From: Planococcus halocryophilus
GTDB lineage: Bacteria; Bacillota; Bacilli; Bacillales_A; Planococcaceae
Length of the DNA: 64,000 nucleotides
Reading direction: 5' to 3'
Assembly: GCF_001687585.2 (NCBI RefSeq)
Contig: NZ_CP016537.2
Location: forward strand, 468,001-532,000
Position 1 is the first letter of the stretch; every line of letters starts with the position of its first letter. This document shows, piece after piece, positions 15,774-24,245 of the stretch. A program made the translations under genes and the position numbers. The notes beneath the pieces were generated by a model. That model was not told the origin of the DNA, searched no databases, and saw nothing but the letters and a program-made list of their open reading frames with translations.

Positions 15774-16091
15774 CTGTATTGTCTTCTTTTACTCAATATA
15801 AAGCTAGGAACGAAGACGCAGCAAGCAAGCTGTTTATTAGGGTTTGCTTTATTTTTCTGTTAAAATTAAGTTTTATGAAGTAATAATGAAACTTTTCCCT
15901 AGTGAAATCGTCTTATATAGTATAAATTTTGTATTAAAACATTACTGAAGGCACACGGGTAAAGTTCATGTATAGAACAAATGACACGAAAAAAATACAA
16001 AAATAGCAGTTTTACTCTATTATTTCAGCTTATTTCAGTATATAGTTGAGATAATGTCAGAAAAACTTGTACAAAGAAAGACGGGGAAACC
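15774..16091. other. Intergenic region, 318 nt
   Basis: AT-rich. A weak 6-bp AAGCAA/TTGCTT hairpin with a T-rich end near 15829-15858 may end the kinase transcript. No gene, riboswitch or strong promoter is clear; a GACGGGGAAACC ribosome binding region leads to the AraC gene. Confidence 0.5.
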
Positions 16092-16877
16092 ATGAATATT
16101 ATCACTGCGCCAACTATTCAAGAAACCATTTCGAAAATTTTTATGAGTGAAACAGAACATTTAAACCAAATTGATGGTTTGGATAAATTTTTTGAAATTG
16201 AGACACAATTAATGTACGAAATTCATCACCTTGAAAAAGAGCGTGCAAAAGAGACGTTGAGAGAATTAATTGATATGCTGTCACTCCGTTCGGAAAAAGA
16301 TATCATTCGATCTATTCGTAATTATTACATCATCTTATCTTCTGTTATGGCGCGAAAACTTTATGAAATGCGCGTTCCACCGAAAAAAGCATTTGCTTTT
16401 AACTCTGCTTGTGTAGAGTTAGTAGATAAGCATATGAATGATTCAGAATTTATGTTTGTTGCAGACGAGTTGATTGAGTTTTTTGTATCGATTATTTCTG
16501 AGCGCAAGCAACCTTCTTTTGGTCATCAAACGGTCAATAAAGTTGTGATCTACATCAACGATGAAGTAGAGCGTGATTTATCGGTCGAAGAAATTGCTAA
16601 ACACTTCAATATCTCAACAAGTCATTTGTCACGCATCTTTAGAGAACATGCTGGTATTACACTTGTTGAATATTTGAATGTACGCCGAGTAGAAGAGTCG
16701 CAGTACTATCTGCGCCATTCGGATAAAGGCATTTCAGAGATTTCCAAGCAATTTCATTTCTGCAATCAAAGTTACTTTACGCGAATCTTTAAAAAGTATA
16801 CGGAAGTTACGCCAAAGCAATTTCGTGACAGTCAGCACATTCCATATTTCCGGTATACATTACCAAACGCTAAGTAA
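16092..16877 (+). CDS. AraC family transcriptional regulator
   Basis: 261 residues. The C-terminal 100 residues hold two helix-turn-helix units: DLSVEEIAKHFNISTSHLSR and GISEISKQFHFCNQSYFTRIF, then KKYTEVTPKQFR, the AraC signature. The N-terminal 150 residues are all-helical and have no recognised ligand domain, although CysSer and basic patches are scarce. The effector and target are unknown. No metabolic operon is adjacent; a terminator follows at once, so it is a single-gene unit. Confidence 0.88.
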   Translation: MNIITAPTIQETISKIFMSETEHLNQIDGLDKFFEIETQLMYEIHHLEKERAKETLRELIDMLSLRSEKDIIRSIRNYYIILSSVMARKLYEMRVPPKKAFAFNSACVELVDKHMNDSEFMFVADELIEFFVSIISERKQPSFGHQTVNKVVIYINDEVERDLSVEEIAKHFNISTSHLSRIFREHAGITLVEYLNVRRVEESQYYLRHSDKGISEISKQFHFCNQSYFTRIFKKYTEVTPKQFRDSQHIPYFRYTLPNAK

Positions 16878-16903
16878 GGAGAAGAAATTCTCCTTTTCTT
16901 TTT
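16876..16903 (+). terminator. Terminator after the AraC gene
   Basis: Stem AAGGAGAA/TTCTCCTT (16876-16883 with 16888-16895) and a TTTTCTTTTT tract. Confidence 0.85.
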
Positions 16904-17048
16904 GACTTTTTTTATCGCTGTTCTGTTTAGGAATGCCGTAATTTTGTCACAAAAATTAAAAACTTTATTCGTGTTCTCTCCATGGATTGAATTTTGTTCT
17001 GCTTATCGTTATACTTCATAGTAGTTAAAAAAGGTGAAGGTGACTAAA

Positions 17049-17831
17049 TTGAAAAAGAAAATTACATTATTAATGATGATGGCATTAGCCGTTGTTTTGC
17101 TGAGTGGATGTTCGGCAGTAGAAAACAAAGAAGGCATGTTTTATACTGTTTTTGTTAAACCGTTCGACGTGTCATTGAATTATTTAGGTGACTTGTTTGG
17201 TGGAAGTTACGGTTTGGCTATTGTAGTTATTACTATTGTTATTCGTTTAGTCTTAATGCCGTTTATGTTGCGTACTTACAAACGTCAGCAAGGCATGAAA
17301 GTCAAAATGGATGCAATGCGTCCCGAAATGGAAGACATTCAAAAACGTATAAAAGAAACAAAAGACAAAGAAGAGCAAATGAAGTTGCAGCAGGAAATGA
17401 TGGGGCTTTACAAAAAGCATGAAGTAAACCCATTGAATATGGGATGTTTGCCTGTCGTTATCCAAATGCCGATCATTATGGGTCTGTATTTTGCCATTCT
17501 GCACTCACCGGATGTTCAAGCCCATGAATTTTTATGGTTTAGTCTAGGTTCTCCAGACATCATCATGACGTTGATTGCTGGAGCGGTTTATTTCTTCCAA
17601 GCAAGAGTTTCGTTATGGACAATGCCAGAACAACAACAAAAGCAGATGAAATTGTTTATTTACATTTCACCAATTATGATTATGTTCATTTCATTTACAT
17701 CGATGGCGGCTTTACCGGTTTATTGGACAGTCGGAGGGATACTTTTGATTATCCAAACCTTTATCGGTCGTAAATTCTATTCGAATCATCCAGAAAAAGC
17801 ACTTGAGTCAGTAGAAGAGAAAAAAGAATAA
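17049..17831 (+). CDS. yidC: Membrane protein insertase YidC/SpoIIIJ (lipoprotein type)
   Basis: 260 residues from TTG 17049 (AAGGTG 6 nt upstream; a GTG at 17034 lacks a site). The protein begins with a lipoprotein signal peptide ending LLSGC, then a YidC core: FGGSYGLAIVVITIVIRLVLMP, a basic membrane helix region, the long cytosolic segment with EEQMKLQQEMMGLYKKHEVNP, and MGCLPVVIQMPIIMGLYFAIL. The family inserts and folds proteins in the cytoplasmic membrane and assists the Sec translocase. Gram-positives carry two such genes; which one this is cannot be told. Its end is marked by a terminator. Confidence 0.95.
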   Translation: MKKKITLLMMMALAVVLLSGCSAVENKEGMFYTVFVKPFDVSLNYLGDLFGGSYGLAIVVITIVIRLVLMPFMLRTYKRQQGMKVKMDAMRPEMEDIQKRIKETKDKEEQMKLQQEMMGLYKKHEVNPLNMGCLPVVIQMPIIMGLYFAILHSPDVQAHEFLWFSLGSPDIIMTLIAGAVYFFQARVSLWTMPEQQQKQMKLFIYISPIMIMFISFTSMAALPVYWTVGGILLIIQTFIGRKFYSNHPEKALESVEEKKE

Positions 17832-17836
17832 TAAGG

Positions 17837-17865
17837 AGCCGGCAACTATTGCCGGCTTTCTTTTT
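17837..17865 (+). terminator. Terminator after yidC
   Basis: Stem AGCCGGCAA/TTGCCGGCT (17837-17845 with 17849-17857) and a TTCTTTTT tract. Confidence 0.85.
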
Positions 17866-17880
17866 ATGGGAGATGTTTAG

Positions 17881-18126
17881 ATGAATATGAAATTAGTGCA
17901 AGGAGTAACGATTGCGCTTTTAAGTGTTACTTCACTTACTTGTTTAATATTTGGCTATTTAGAAGTGGCTGTACTGTTTATGACTGTGCTTTTCGCCATG
18001 ACAAATAGCTTCCGCTATCGTCAGATGAAAGCACAAGGAATGCACCGAGAAGCCAAATGGATGCTAGGGATGTCCGTCACTTTTGGCGTATTGTTCTTTG
18101 TTGTGTTAGCAACTATCCTTTTTTAA
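17881..18126 (+). CDS. Small membrane protein, possibly YtpI-like
   Basis: 81 residues with two hydrophobic helices at each end (GVTIALLSVTSLTCLIFGYL and MSVTFGVLFFVVLATILF) separated by a basic loop, SFRYRQMKAQGMHREAKWM. The arrangement resembles YtpI-type membrane proteins of Bacillales. The name is a guess from the loop and topology; function is unknown. It stands alone behind the yidC terminator with a GGGAGATG site and its own terminator. Confidence 0.65.
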   Translation: MNMKLVQGVTIALLSVTSLTCLIFGYLEVAVLFMTVLFAMTNSFRYRQMKAQGMHREAKWMLGMSVTFGVLFFVVLATILF

Positions 18127-18130
18127 AAGT

Positions 18131-18166
18131 AAAAGCACAATCTCTTTTATAGAGATTGTGCTTTTT
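18131..18166. terminator. Terminator, 15-bp stem
   Basis: 18131-18145 pairs with 18151-18165 around a 5-nt loop and has A and T tracts; the minus-strand 37-codon gene ends inside it. Confidence 0.88.
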
Positions 18167-18260
18167 GTGTATATTCATATTTTTCTTTCATACGTTCTTC
18201 AAGTAATATATCCAATTGACTCATCAATGCTTGAATATCATTTTCTGATATTTGATTCAC
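18147..18260 (-). CDS. Small hypothetical protein, 37 residues
   Basis: On the minus strand a GTG at 18260 with AGGAG 9 nt upstream opens a 37-codon frame that starts MNQISENDIQALMSQLDILL and ends EERMKEKYEYTQKAQSL. It is acidic and predicted fully helical; no family is recognised with confidence. The stop codon lies in the loop of the terminator, so this hairpin can end the transcript too. It is shorter than usual gene-finder limits but the start signal and uninterrupted charged helix support it. Confidence 0.55.
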   Translation of the reverse strand: MNQISENDIQALMSQLDILLEERMKEKYEYTQKAQSL

Positions 18261-18527
18261 TGTCGACAGCTCCTTAGGTATTTATACAGAGTTATTCGAA
18301 ATGCAATCGAATTTATGGGGGTATTTAGTTTTGAAAGCTAAATTTATTTTGGGGGTCTAATGTAATTGTTGAAGTAAATACTAAAATATAGGCGAGACAG
18401 TAAATTAAAACTGAAAAATAGGTTGGAATTTAATGCGGATTTTAAAAGAAAATGCCACAGGTTAACAAAGAATTTCAATCATAGAAATGGTAGAATAAGA
18501 AAGATATCAATAGAAGGAAGGCTTATT

Positions 18528-19376
18528 ATGAAGTTTTTAGATCAATTCAAACAAAAAAATAAAAAGTTTTACATAAAATGGACGGTGATTGGTATGTCGA
18601 CAATTATGGCAGCGCTAGTAGCATTTTGGTTATACATCAATGATTGGGACACTCGGCAAAGCATGAACGCATTAATAGAGGCAGTGGAAATTGAAGAACC
18701 CGCTACAGAAGCGCCAAAAGAGCAAGTTACAAAAGTTCCTGAATCTAAAAAGGTAGTAGAAGAACCTGTAGAAGAAAAGCCGGTAACAGAAGAGCCTGTA
18801 GAAGAAATAATAACCGATGCTACTGTCTATCCCCAAGATAAGGAATTGCCAAAAGGTCCAACAATCATTAACGGCGTGCTGGTGGCGAATAAACAACATC
18901 CGCTTCCCGACACGTATGCTCCTGGAGAAGTACCAGAAGCGCGCACAGCTTTTGAAGAAATGAAAGCTGAGGCGGCAAAAGTAGGGATTAACTTAAATGC
19001 ATTCAGTACGTATCGTAATTTCGCGCGACAAAAGCAGTTATACGAAAGTTACGTAGCGAAAGATGGCCAACAAGCAGCGGATCGTTACAGTGCGCGACCT
19101 GGATATTCTGAACATCAAACCGGTTTAGCGTTTGATATTGGTGAATCAGGACAAGAACAGCATTGGGCTTCTGCCTCATTCGGCGACACTGAAGGTGGCA
19201 AGTGGTTAGCGACTAATGCTCATAACTATGGATTTATTCTTCGTTATCCTGATGGGAAAGAGAAAATCACAGGATATATGTATGAATCTTGGCATTTCCG
19301 GTATGTTGGAAAAGACGTGGCCACGCAAATTTATGAAAAAGGCATTACACTAGAGGAATATTTAGAGGCCAAGTAA
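18528..19376 (+). CDS. VanY-type D-alanyl-D-alanine carboxypeptidase (M15B)
   Basis: 282 residues from ATG 18528 with AGAAGGAAGG in front. A short N-terminal cytosolic stretch leads to one membrane helix (VIGMSTIMAALVAFWLYIN), followed by a Glu/Pro/Val-rich linker of about 60 residues with repeated EEPVEE units. The C-terminal peptidase domain has YRNFARQKQLYESYV, SEHQTGLAFDIG (zinc His and Asp) and SWHFRYVG (second His). Such enzymes trim the last D-Ala of peptidoglycan stem peptides outside the membrane. No vancomycin-resistance genes are near, so a cell-wall housekeeping role is likely. Confidence 0.93.
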   Translation: MKFLDQFKQKNKKFYIKWTVIGMSTIMAALVAFWLYINDWDTRQSMNALIEAVEIEEPATEAPKEQVTKVPESKKVVEEPVEEKPVTEEPVEEIITDATVYPQDKELPKGPTIINGVLVANKQHPLPDTYAPGEVPEARTAFEEMKAEAAKVGINLNAFSTYRNFARQKQLYESYVAKDGQQAADRYSARPGYSEHQTGLAFDIGESGQEQHWASASFGDTEGGKWLATNAHNYGFILRYPDGKEKITGYMYESWHFRYVGKDVATQIYEKGITLEEYLEAK

Positions 19377-19378
19377 AC

Positions 19379-19416
19379 AAAAAGCGTCTTCGTTATTTTT
19401 ACGAAGACGCTTTTCC
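19379..19416. terminator. Bidirectional terminator
   Basis: AAAAGCGTCTTCGT pairs with ACGAAGACGCTTTT (19380-19393 with 19401-19414) between the convergent vanY-like and cls genes. Confidence 0.9.
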
Positions 19417-19427
19417 TATGGAAAAAA

Positions 19428-20882
19428 TTATAAAATTGGTGCCAGCAAGCGAGCGATAGATTCTTTTGTTTTAACCCAACTGGTCCGGTGTAAGTACATT
19501 TCATACGTTAATTCAGTTGAAAGTTTCATATCTTGGTGGAAAAGTTCCGCAAGATCTGTTGATACTTTCTGATCATAAATAAAGGCATTTACTTCAAAGT
19601 TTAATTTGAAACTTCTTACGTCAATATTAGCGGTACCAACAGTAGACGCTTTATTGTCCGTTACAATCATTTTAGTGTGCAAAAAGCCATTTTCATAAGT
19701 GAATATGCGTGCTCCAGCTCTTAACATTTGACCTACATACGAATAAGTAGCCCAATAAACAAACGGATGATCAGGTTTATTCGGTATCATAATTCGAACA
19801 TCTATTCCAGATAAAGCAGCAATGCGAATGGCGTCATAAAAAGTAGCATCCGGAATAAAATAAGGAGTTTGTACATAAATATATTCTTTTGCTGAGTTAA
19901 TGAGCTTTACATATCCATCTTTGATTTGCTCCCAATCTTCATCGGGACCACTAGAGACGATTTGCATGGAAGTGTTTCCTTTAGCTTTTTTAGATGGGAA
20001 GAAAAATTCATCATGTTCGATATCGTGGCGTGTAGATGCCTGATTCCAATCGCGTATAAAGCGAGTCTGTAAAGGGTGGAGTGCTCCACCTTCGATGCGC
20101 AAATGAGTATCTCGCCAATATCCGAATTTCCGACTTAGCCCAATATATTCATCGCCGACGTTAAAGCCACCAATATAGCCAACTTCTCCATCAATCACGA
20201 CAATTTTGCGGTGATTCCGATAATTCAGGCGAGGATTGATGATAGGTAAAATAGAAGGGAAGAAGGTTTCGACTTCCCCTCCTGCAGCCATTAACTCTTT
20301 AAAATGTCGTTTTCTCAAACTACGTGAACCCATATCATCGTAAAGTAAACGTACTCTGACACCTTCTTTTGCTTTAGCAGTTAGAGCATCAACAATTCGA
20401 GTGCCCAGTTCATCTAAGCGGAAAATATAATATTGTACGTGAATATGATTAGTTGCTTTTTCAATGTCCTCAAGTAATGCATCGAATTTTTTTCGGCCGT
20501 CATTGAAGATTTGAATGCTGTTATCTTCAGTCAGGAGCGCACCATTATTCCGCAAGTGAAGGTAAATCAAATCCGCGTAGTCTTTCGTATCGGAATCATT
20601 AAATTCGAAGTTTTCATCATGTAATTGGTTCATTTGATGAGCAATCAAGCTCTCAATCCCGACTCGTTTTGTGCCTTCCCATTTGAAGAGCGTCTTTTTG
20701 CGCAACCTTCTGCCTAAAAACAAATAAATAAAGAAACCAAAAATAGGAATAAAGAATAATACCAATAACCAAGCCCATGTACTTGAAGCGTCGCGTCTTT
20801 CAAGAAAAACGAGAGCTGCAGCAAGAAGGACGTTCAAAATAAAGATAAATGCAGTTAAAAAGCTGAGAATAGTTACAGTCAT
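19428..20882 (-). CDS. cls: Cardiolipin synthase
   Basis: 484 residues from ATG 20882 (GGAGAATTCC upstream; the frame to 20942 lacks a site). Two N-terminal membrane helices are followed by two phospholipase D motifs: NHRKIVVIDGEVGYIGG near residue 215 and LHTKMIVTDNKASTVGT near 395, both with H-x-K-x4-D. The enzyme condenses two phosphatidylglycerol molecules into cardiolipin at the membrane. Length is normal for Cls. It is transcribed toward the vanY-like gene. Confidence 0.94.
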   Translation of the reverse strand: MTVTILSFLTAFIFILNVLLAAALVFLERRDASSTWAWLLVLFFIPIFGFFIYLFLGRRLRKKTLFKWEGTKRVGIESLIAHQMNQLHDENFEFNDSDTKDYADLIYLHLRNNGALLTEDNSIQIFNDGRKKFDALLEDIEKATNHIHVQYYIFRLDELGTRIVDALTAKAKEGVRVRLLYDDMGSRSLRKRHFKELMAAGGEVETFFPSILPIINPRLNYRNHRKIVVIDGEVGYIGGFNVGDEYIGLSRKFGYWRDTHLRIEGGALHPLQTRFIRDWNQASTRHDIEHDEFFFPSKKAKGNTSMQIVSSGPDEDWEQIKDGYVKLINSAKEYIYVQTPYFIPDATFYDAIRIAALSGIDVRIMIPNKPDHPFVYWATYSYVGQMLRAGARIFTYENGFLHTKMIVTDNKASTVGTANIDVRSFKLNFEVNAFIYDQKVSTDLAELFHQDMKLSTELTYEMYLHRTSWVKTKESIARLLAPIL

Positions 20883-21002
20883 TGGAATTCTCCTAACGTG
20901 AAATTCGTAAGCATAGAAGTTTTTAGCTATACTATCCGGCAAAAAAATAGCTGATTTATTTGAAAGTGTAATAGCGTGAAACGCCTAACAATTGAGTGAT
21001 TC

Positions 21003-21034
21003 AAAAAAACCAGCCTCTTAAAAGATAAGGCTGG
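21003..21034 (-). terminator. Terminator after the squalene/phytoene synthase gene
   Basis: CCAGCCT/AGGCTGG stem (21010-21016 with 21028-21034); on the minus strand a 7-T run follows. Confidence 0.8.
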
Positions 21035-21040
21035 AGATAG

Positions 21041-21871
21041 TTAGCTTAATCGCTCTTCTTGTTTCAATTGCTCTACAATACCTTCAACTTCTACCCGGCT
21101 CATCTTCTCTTTTCCTGACTTTAATGCTTTGAGCGTACTATGAGCTAATGCTAATGGAACTTTGCAGAACATTAAAATCCGTTTATTTTTAATGGGTTTT
21201 ACGTAGAGATCTGCTTTTGCCAAATTGTTTTTAGCGTAGTTGAACATATCTTCACGTGTCCAACCTTCCGGTACGAAAGTTACGCCGCGCTCGAAATCTT
21301 CATCGTAATTTCGAAGCATATTGACTGCTTGCAACCCGCGACCAAAGGCAATAGCATGATCAGGATCTGTTACCGTTCCATCATGCCAGTACCAAATGTC
21401 GGAAAGCATCGTGCCAACAAGACCAGCCACGTAATACGTATATTCATCTAAATCTTCTTTTGTTAGAATAACCCAATTTTTTTCTACCCACTTGGACATA
21501 CCGCCGGCCATAATAGCTGTGGATTCCATTACTTTGCCTCTAATTTCTTCAGGGCAGACATGGATCCAGTCTGCTAAGCGCATCGTAACAGGTGGTAGAA
21601 ACTCTTTATAAGGAGTAACAAGGTCCAAATAAGACTGCTCATCAAAACCTGTTTCCAACATTTTTTGAATCGTGCTCAGCAATTTGATTTTAGCTTGATC
21701 ATCCAGTTTCGGGTGATCTTCAATTTCATCAATCGCTCGCATACAAAGGTAAGCAGAGCCGACAGTTTTCTTTAAAATAGGATCTAAAAAGCTGATTGGG
21801 ATGAAAAAGGTCCGGCTCGTTTCTTTTAGCATCATTAAGGACTCTTTTTGTAAATTCGAAACTTTGCTCAT
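21041..21871 (-). CDS. Squalene/phytoene synthase family protein
   Basis: 276 residues from ATG 21871, which has CAGGAGGG 9 nt upstream; the open frame to 22033 has no such site. The two Asp-rich motifs are present: AIDEIEDH near residue 51 and LRNYDEDFERG near residue 199, which bind the diphosphates via Mg2+. Enzymes of this family join two farnesyl diphosphates (to squalene or dehydrosqualene) or two geranylgeranyl diphosphates (to phytoene). No desaturase is adjacent, so the product is uncertain; planococci do make C30 carotenoids. It lies behind the sucrose-type genes on the same strand, but a terminator separates them. Confidence 0.88.
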   Translation of the reverse strand: MSKVSNLQKESLMMLKETSRTFFIPISFLDPILKKTVGSAYLCMRAIDEIEDHPKLDDQAKIKLLSTIQKMLETGFDEQSYLDLVTPYKEFLPPVTMRLADWIHVCPEEIRGKVMESTAIMAGGMSKWVEKNWVILTKEDLDEYTYYVAGLVGTMLSDIWYWHDGTVTDPDHAIAFGRGLQAVNMLRNYDEDFERGVTFVPEGWTREDMFNYAKNNLAKADLYVKPIKNKRILMFCKVPLALAHSTLKALKSGKEKMSRVEVEGIVEQLKQEERLS

Positions 21872-22012
21872 CTCAATTCCCTCCTGTTGTGTGTATTGAT
21901 AGTACATAATTTTATGTATAACATCGCTTCTAATGAAAAAATGGCTTCCTACTAAATATAAACCATCTAGATGAAAAAACAAACAAATACCCCGTAAGCT
22001 AAAACTTTGTAC

Positions 22013-22052
22013 AAAAAAAGCCCCTTTAAACAAATTTTTATGCTTAAAAGGG
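22013..22052 (-). terminator. Terminator after the HAD phosphatase gene
   Basis: On the minus strand CCCTTTTAA pairs with TTTAAAGGGG (22044-22052 with 22021-22030), followed by a CTTTTTTT run. Confidence 0.7.
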
Positions 22053-22057
22053 AAGAC

Positions 22058-22777
22058 TCATTTCGTATAAAAATGGTGCCAAGCTTCATGGATTCCACCA
22101 GCATAGCTATTCATAGCCCGATAGATTGAAGGATGTTTTTGTTGTTCGAGCAATTCAGGCTGCGCGTTTCCAACGATAACAGAAGGAAAGCCCATAGTTA
22201 GCATCTCTGCGTCATTTCCAGAATCACCAGCTACTAGTAATTTAGCGTTATTCAGCTGATACTTATTTAAGATGTATTGAAGCGCTTGTCCTTTTCCGCT
22301 ACCTGCCGGAAGAATATCGACATCACGTCCACCGCTATATATTAACTTGTACGTAATTCCCGCTTGATCAAGCGCTGTGCGAAATGCTTCTACGATATTA
22401 ACGTCAGTTGCATAATAAGAGCAACGGTTTGTGACGGGAAGCTTTTGAGAAACTAAATCAGGAATTTGGCAAGCAATGGCATCTATTTTTTCAGGCATCC
22501 AAGATTGTTCTAAATGCTGTGACCATGCTAAGTCTTGTTCTAATGTGTCTCCTATATAAATAGCTGTTCCAACGTCTGTAATCAGTACGTCAGGAACCGG
22601 TAAATTTTCCTCGTTGATAAGTGATAGAGCAGATTCATAATGCCTGCCGGTAATATAAATTAACGATACGTTGTACGGCTGATTGTTATAAAAACTGAGT
22701 AGTGTTTGCAAACTGTTTTGATCACCGACGAGTGTTCCGTCCAGATCGGTTGCTAATAAATGCGTTGCTGCGTGCAC
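22058..22777 (-). CDS. HAD-IIB phosphatase, sucrose-6-phosphate phosphatase type
   Basis: 239 residues from GTG 22777 with GAGGTG upstream. The nucleophile motif is LATDLDGTLVGDQNSL (Asp near 11), followed by LIYITGRHYESALSLI and PDVLITDVGTAIY, then SGGRDVDILPAGSGKGQAL and LLVAGDSGNDAEML. This matches sucrose-phosphate phosphatases (S6PP family) closely, especially GRDVDILPAG and GDSGNDAEM. The enzyme would remove phosphate from sucrose-6-phosphate made by the overlapping glycosyltransferase. The genes overlap by 56 nt, so they are surely coupled. Other HAD-IIB sugar phosphatases (for example for glucosylglycerate or mannosylglycerate) remain possible. Confidence 0.82.
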   Translation of the reverse strand: MHAATHLLATDLDGTLVGDQNSLQTLLSFYNNQPYNVSLIYITGRHYESALSLINEENLPVPDVLITDVGTAIYIGDTLEQDLAWSQHLEQSWMPEKIDAIACQIPDLVSQKLPVTNRCSYYATDVNIVEAFRTALDQAGITYKLIYSGGRDVDILPAGSGKGQALQYILNKYQLNNAKLLVAGDSGNDAEMLTMGFPSVIVGNAQPELLEQQKHPSIYRAMNSYAGGIHEAWHHFYTK

Positions 22778-23984
22778 GAATAATCACCTCATATAATGAA
22801 TTGATGCGAGAAGAAATAGTATCCCAATCAAAGTCTTTGCGAGCAATCTTTTCAGCTTGGCGACTTAATCTCTCTGTCAAAAGTGTATTTGCTGACAAAA
22901 CATCCATGGCAATAGCTAAATCGATTTCGTTTTTCGTCTCAACTAAAAGCCCGGAAATGCCATCTTGAACGACATTTTTTAATCCCCCTACATTTGAAGC
23001 AATAACGGGACTCCCGCAAGCTTGCGCTTCTGCAGCAACCATTCCAAAAGATTCATAGAAACTCGGCACAATTGTAGCAGTAGCCGAATTGAATAATAGA
23101 GCCAACTCTTCTTGGCTTTGAGGACCTAAAAACTCTACTCGATTTTCGATGCCTTTAATAGCCGCCCGAAGTTTTTCATCTTTAGGTAACCCTGTTTCTA
23201 AATCAAAATTTTCTATGTCTCCGCCGGCAATAACCAAGTGTGGAGTTTCTGTATATTTACTTTTTTCAACCAACAATTGGAACGCTTTTAATAAAGTGAA
23301 AATTCCTTTCGTAACTTCTAGTCTACCCGCAAAAACAAAGAGGGGATTGCTGTAACCGAATTTTTTGCGCAAATGTGTTCGGTTACCTCGTACTTTAAAC
23401 GCCTGGTCTACTCCAATTGGAACAACTTGTATAGGAGAGGGCGAGTTTATGTGAAATTCGATTAATTGTTTTTCGTTATTAGTAGTTGCTAATACATAAT
23501 CAGTGTTTTTCAAAATTGCTTTTTCTGCATTTATCCGGCGTTGATCATGAATGCCTGTTGCCCGTTCTTTTGCCCAAGCAAGTGAATGGGTTGTGTGTAC
23601 ATAAGGCAATCCAAATTCTTTTTTTAATTTCTTTCCGATTAATCCTGATAACCAGTAATGGGTATGAACAATATCGTAAGACGCTAAATTCAACGTAGTT
23701 TTCAACTCTTCGTAAAATGCTGGAAGCATAGAATACATTTCATCTTTGGAAACAAATCCTTTATGTCCAGCTTCTAATCTTACGACACGGCATGTAGCGC
23801 CGAACGTTTCTATTTGAGGTTCTGAAGAGTCACACCAATGAGTGGCGACATCAACTTGCCAACCTTTATTTTCTAATGCGAGTGCTAATTGCTTAACATA
23901 ATTGTTTTGGCCGCCCGATTGTTTACCACCGAGCTTAGCTAAAGGATCGCCATGATCCGAAATAAATAATGCTTTCTTGTTCAT
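22722..23984 (-). CDS. GT4 glycosyltransferase, sucrose-phosphate synthase type
   Basis: 420 residues from ATG 23984 (AGGAG 9 nt upstream; a TTG directly before it is an alternative). The N-terminal domain has the loop GGKQSGGQNNYVKQLALAL; the C-terminal domain has FAGRLEVTKG and PSFYESFGMVAAEAQACG, the E-x7-E motif of GT4 retaining enzymes. The GGQNNYV loop and the paired S6PP-type phosphatase suggest sucrose-phosphate synthase, which links glucose from a nucleotide sugar to fructose-6-phosphate. Sucrose would serve as a compatible solute. The acceptor is not proven by sequence alone. It is first of a two-gene unit. Confidence 0.78.
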   Translation of the reverse strand: MNKKALFISDHGDPLAKLGGKQSGGQNNYVKQLALALENKGWQVDVATHWCDSSEPQIETFGATCRVVRLEAGHKGFVSKDEMYSMLPAFYEELKTTLNLASYDIVHTHYWLSGLIGKKLKKEFGLPYVHTTHSLAWAKERATGIHDQRRINAEKAILKNTDYVLATTNNEKQLIEFHINSPSPIQVVPIGVDQAFKVRGNRTHLRKKFGYSNPLFVFAGRLEVTKGIFTLLKAFQLLVEKSKYTETPHLVIAGGDIENFDLETGLPKDEKLRAAIKGIENRVEFLGPQSQEELALLFNSATATIVPSFYESFGMVAAEAQACGSPVIASNVGGLKNVVQDGISGLLVETKNEIDLAIAMDVLSANTLLTERLSRQAEKIARKDFDWDTISSRINSLYEVIIRARSNAFISNRSGRNTRR

Positions 23985-24245
23985 CAAGCTCAGCTCCTTT
24001 TTACTTTTTTAAAAAAAGGCATCATGAATGTTTACCCGGATTTTAGAATTTTTAATCATTTATTTAGAGATTTGGTTCTTTTCGACTGGTGGAAATTCTT
24101 AGTAACGAGAAAAACAGTAATATAGCTTTACCCCATAAATCTAAAAGATAATCCACAATATTCCACTTTTAAAGAAATGAATTTGAGTCTCTTGGTTCAC
24201 TGCATTAGAATGAAGTCACAAGACTTTTGGAAACTAGGTGTTTAC

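Noticed and set aside
22722..22777. Possible frameshift joining the glycosyltransferase and the phosphatase
   Set aside because: Both have full-length domains and the phosphatase has its own GAGGTG site; a plain 56-nt overlap explains it.
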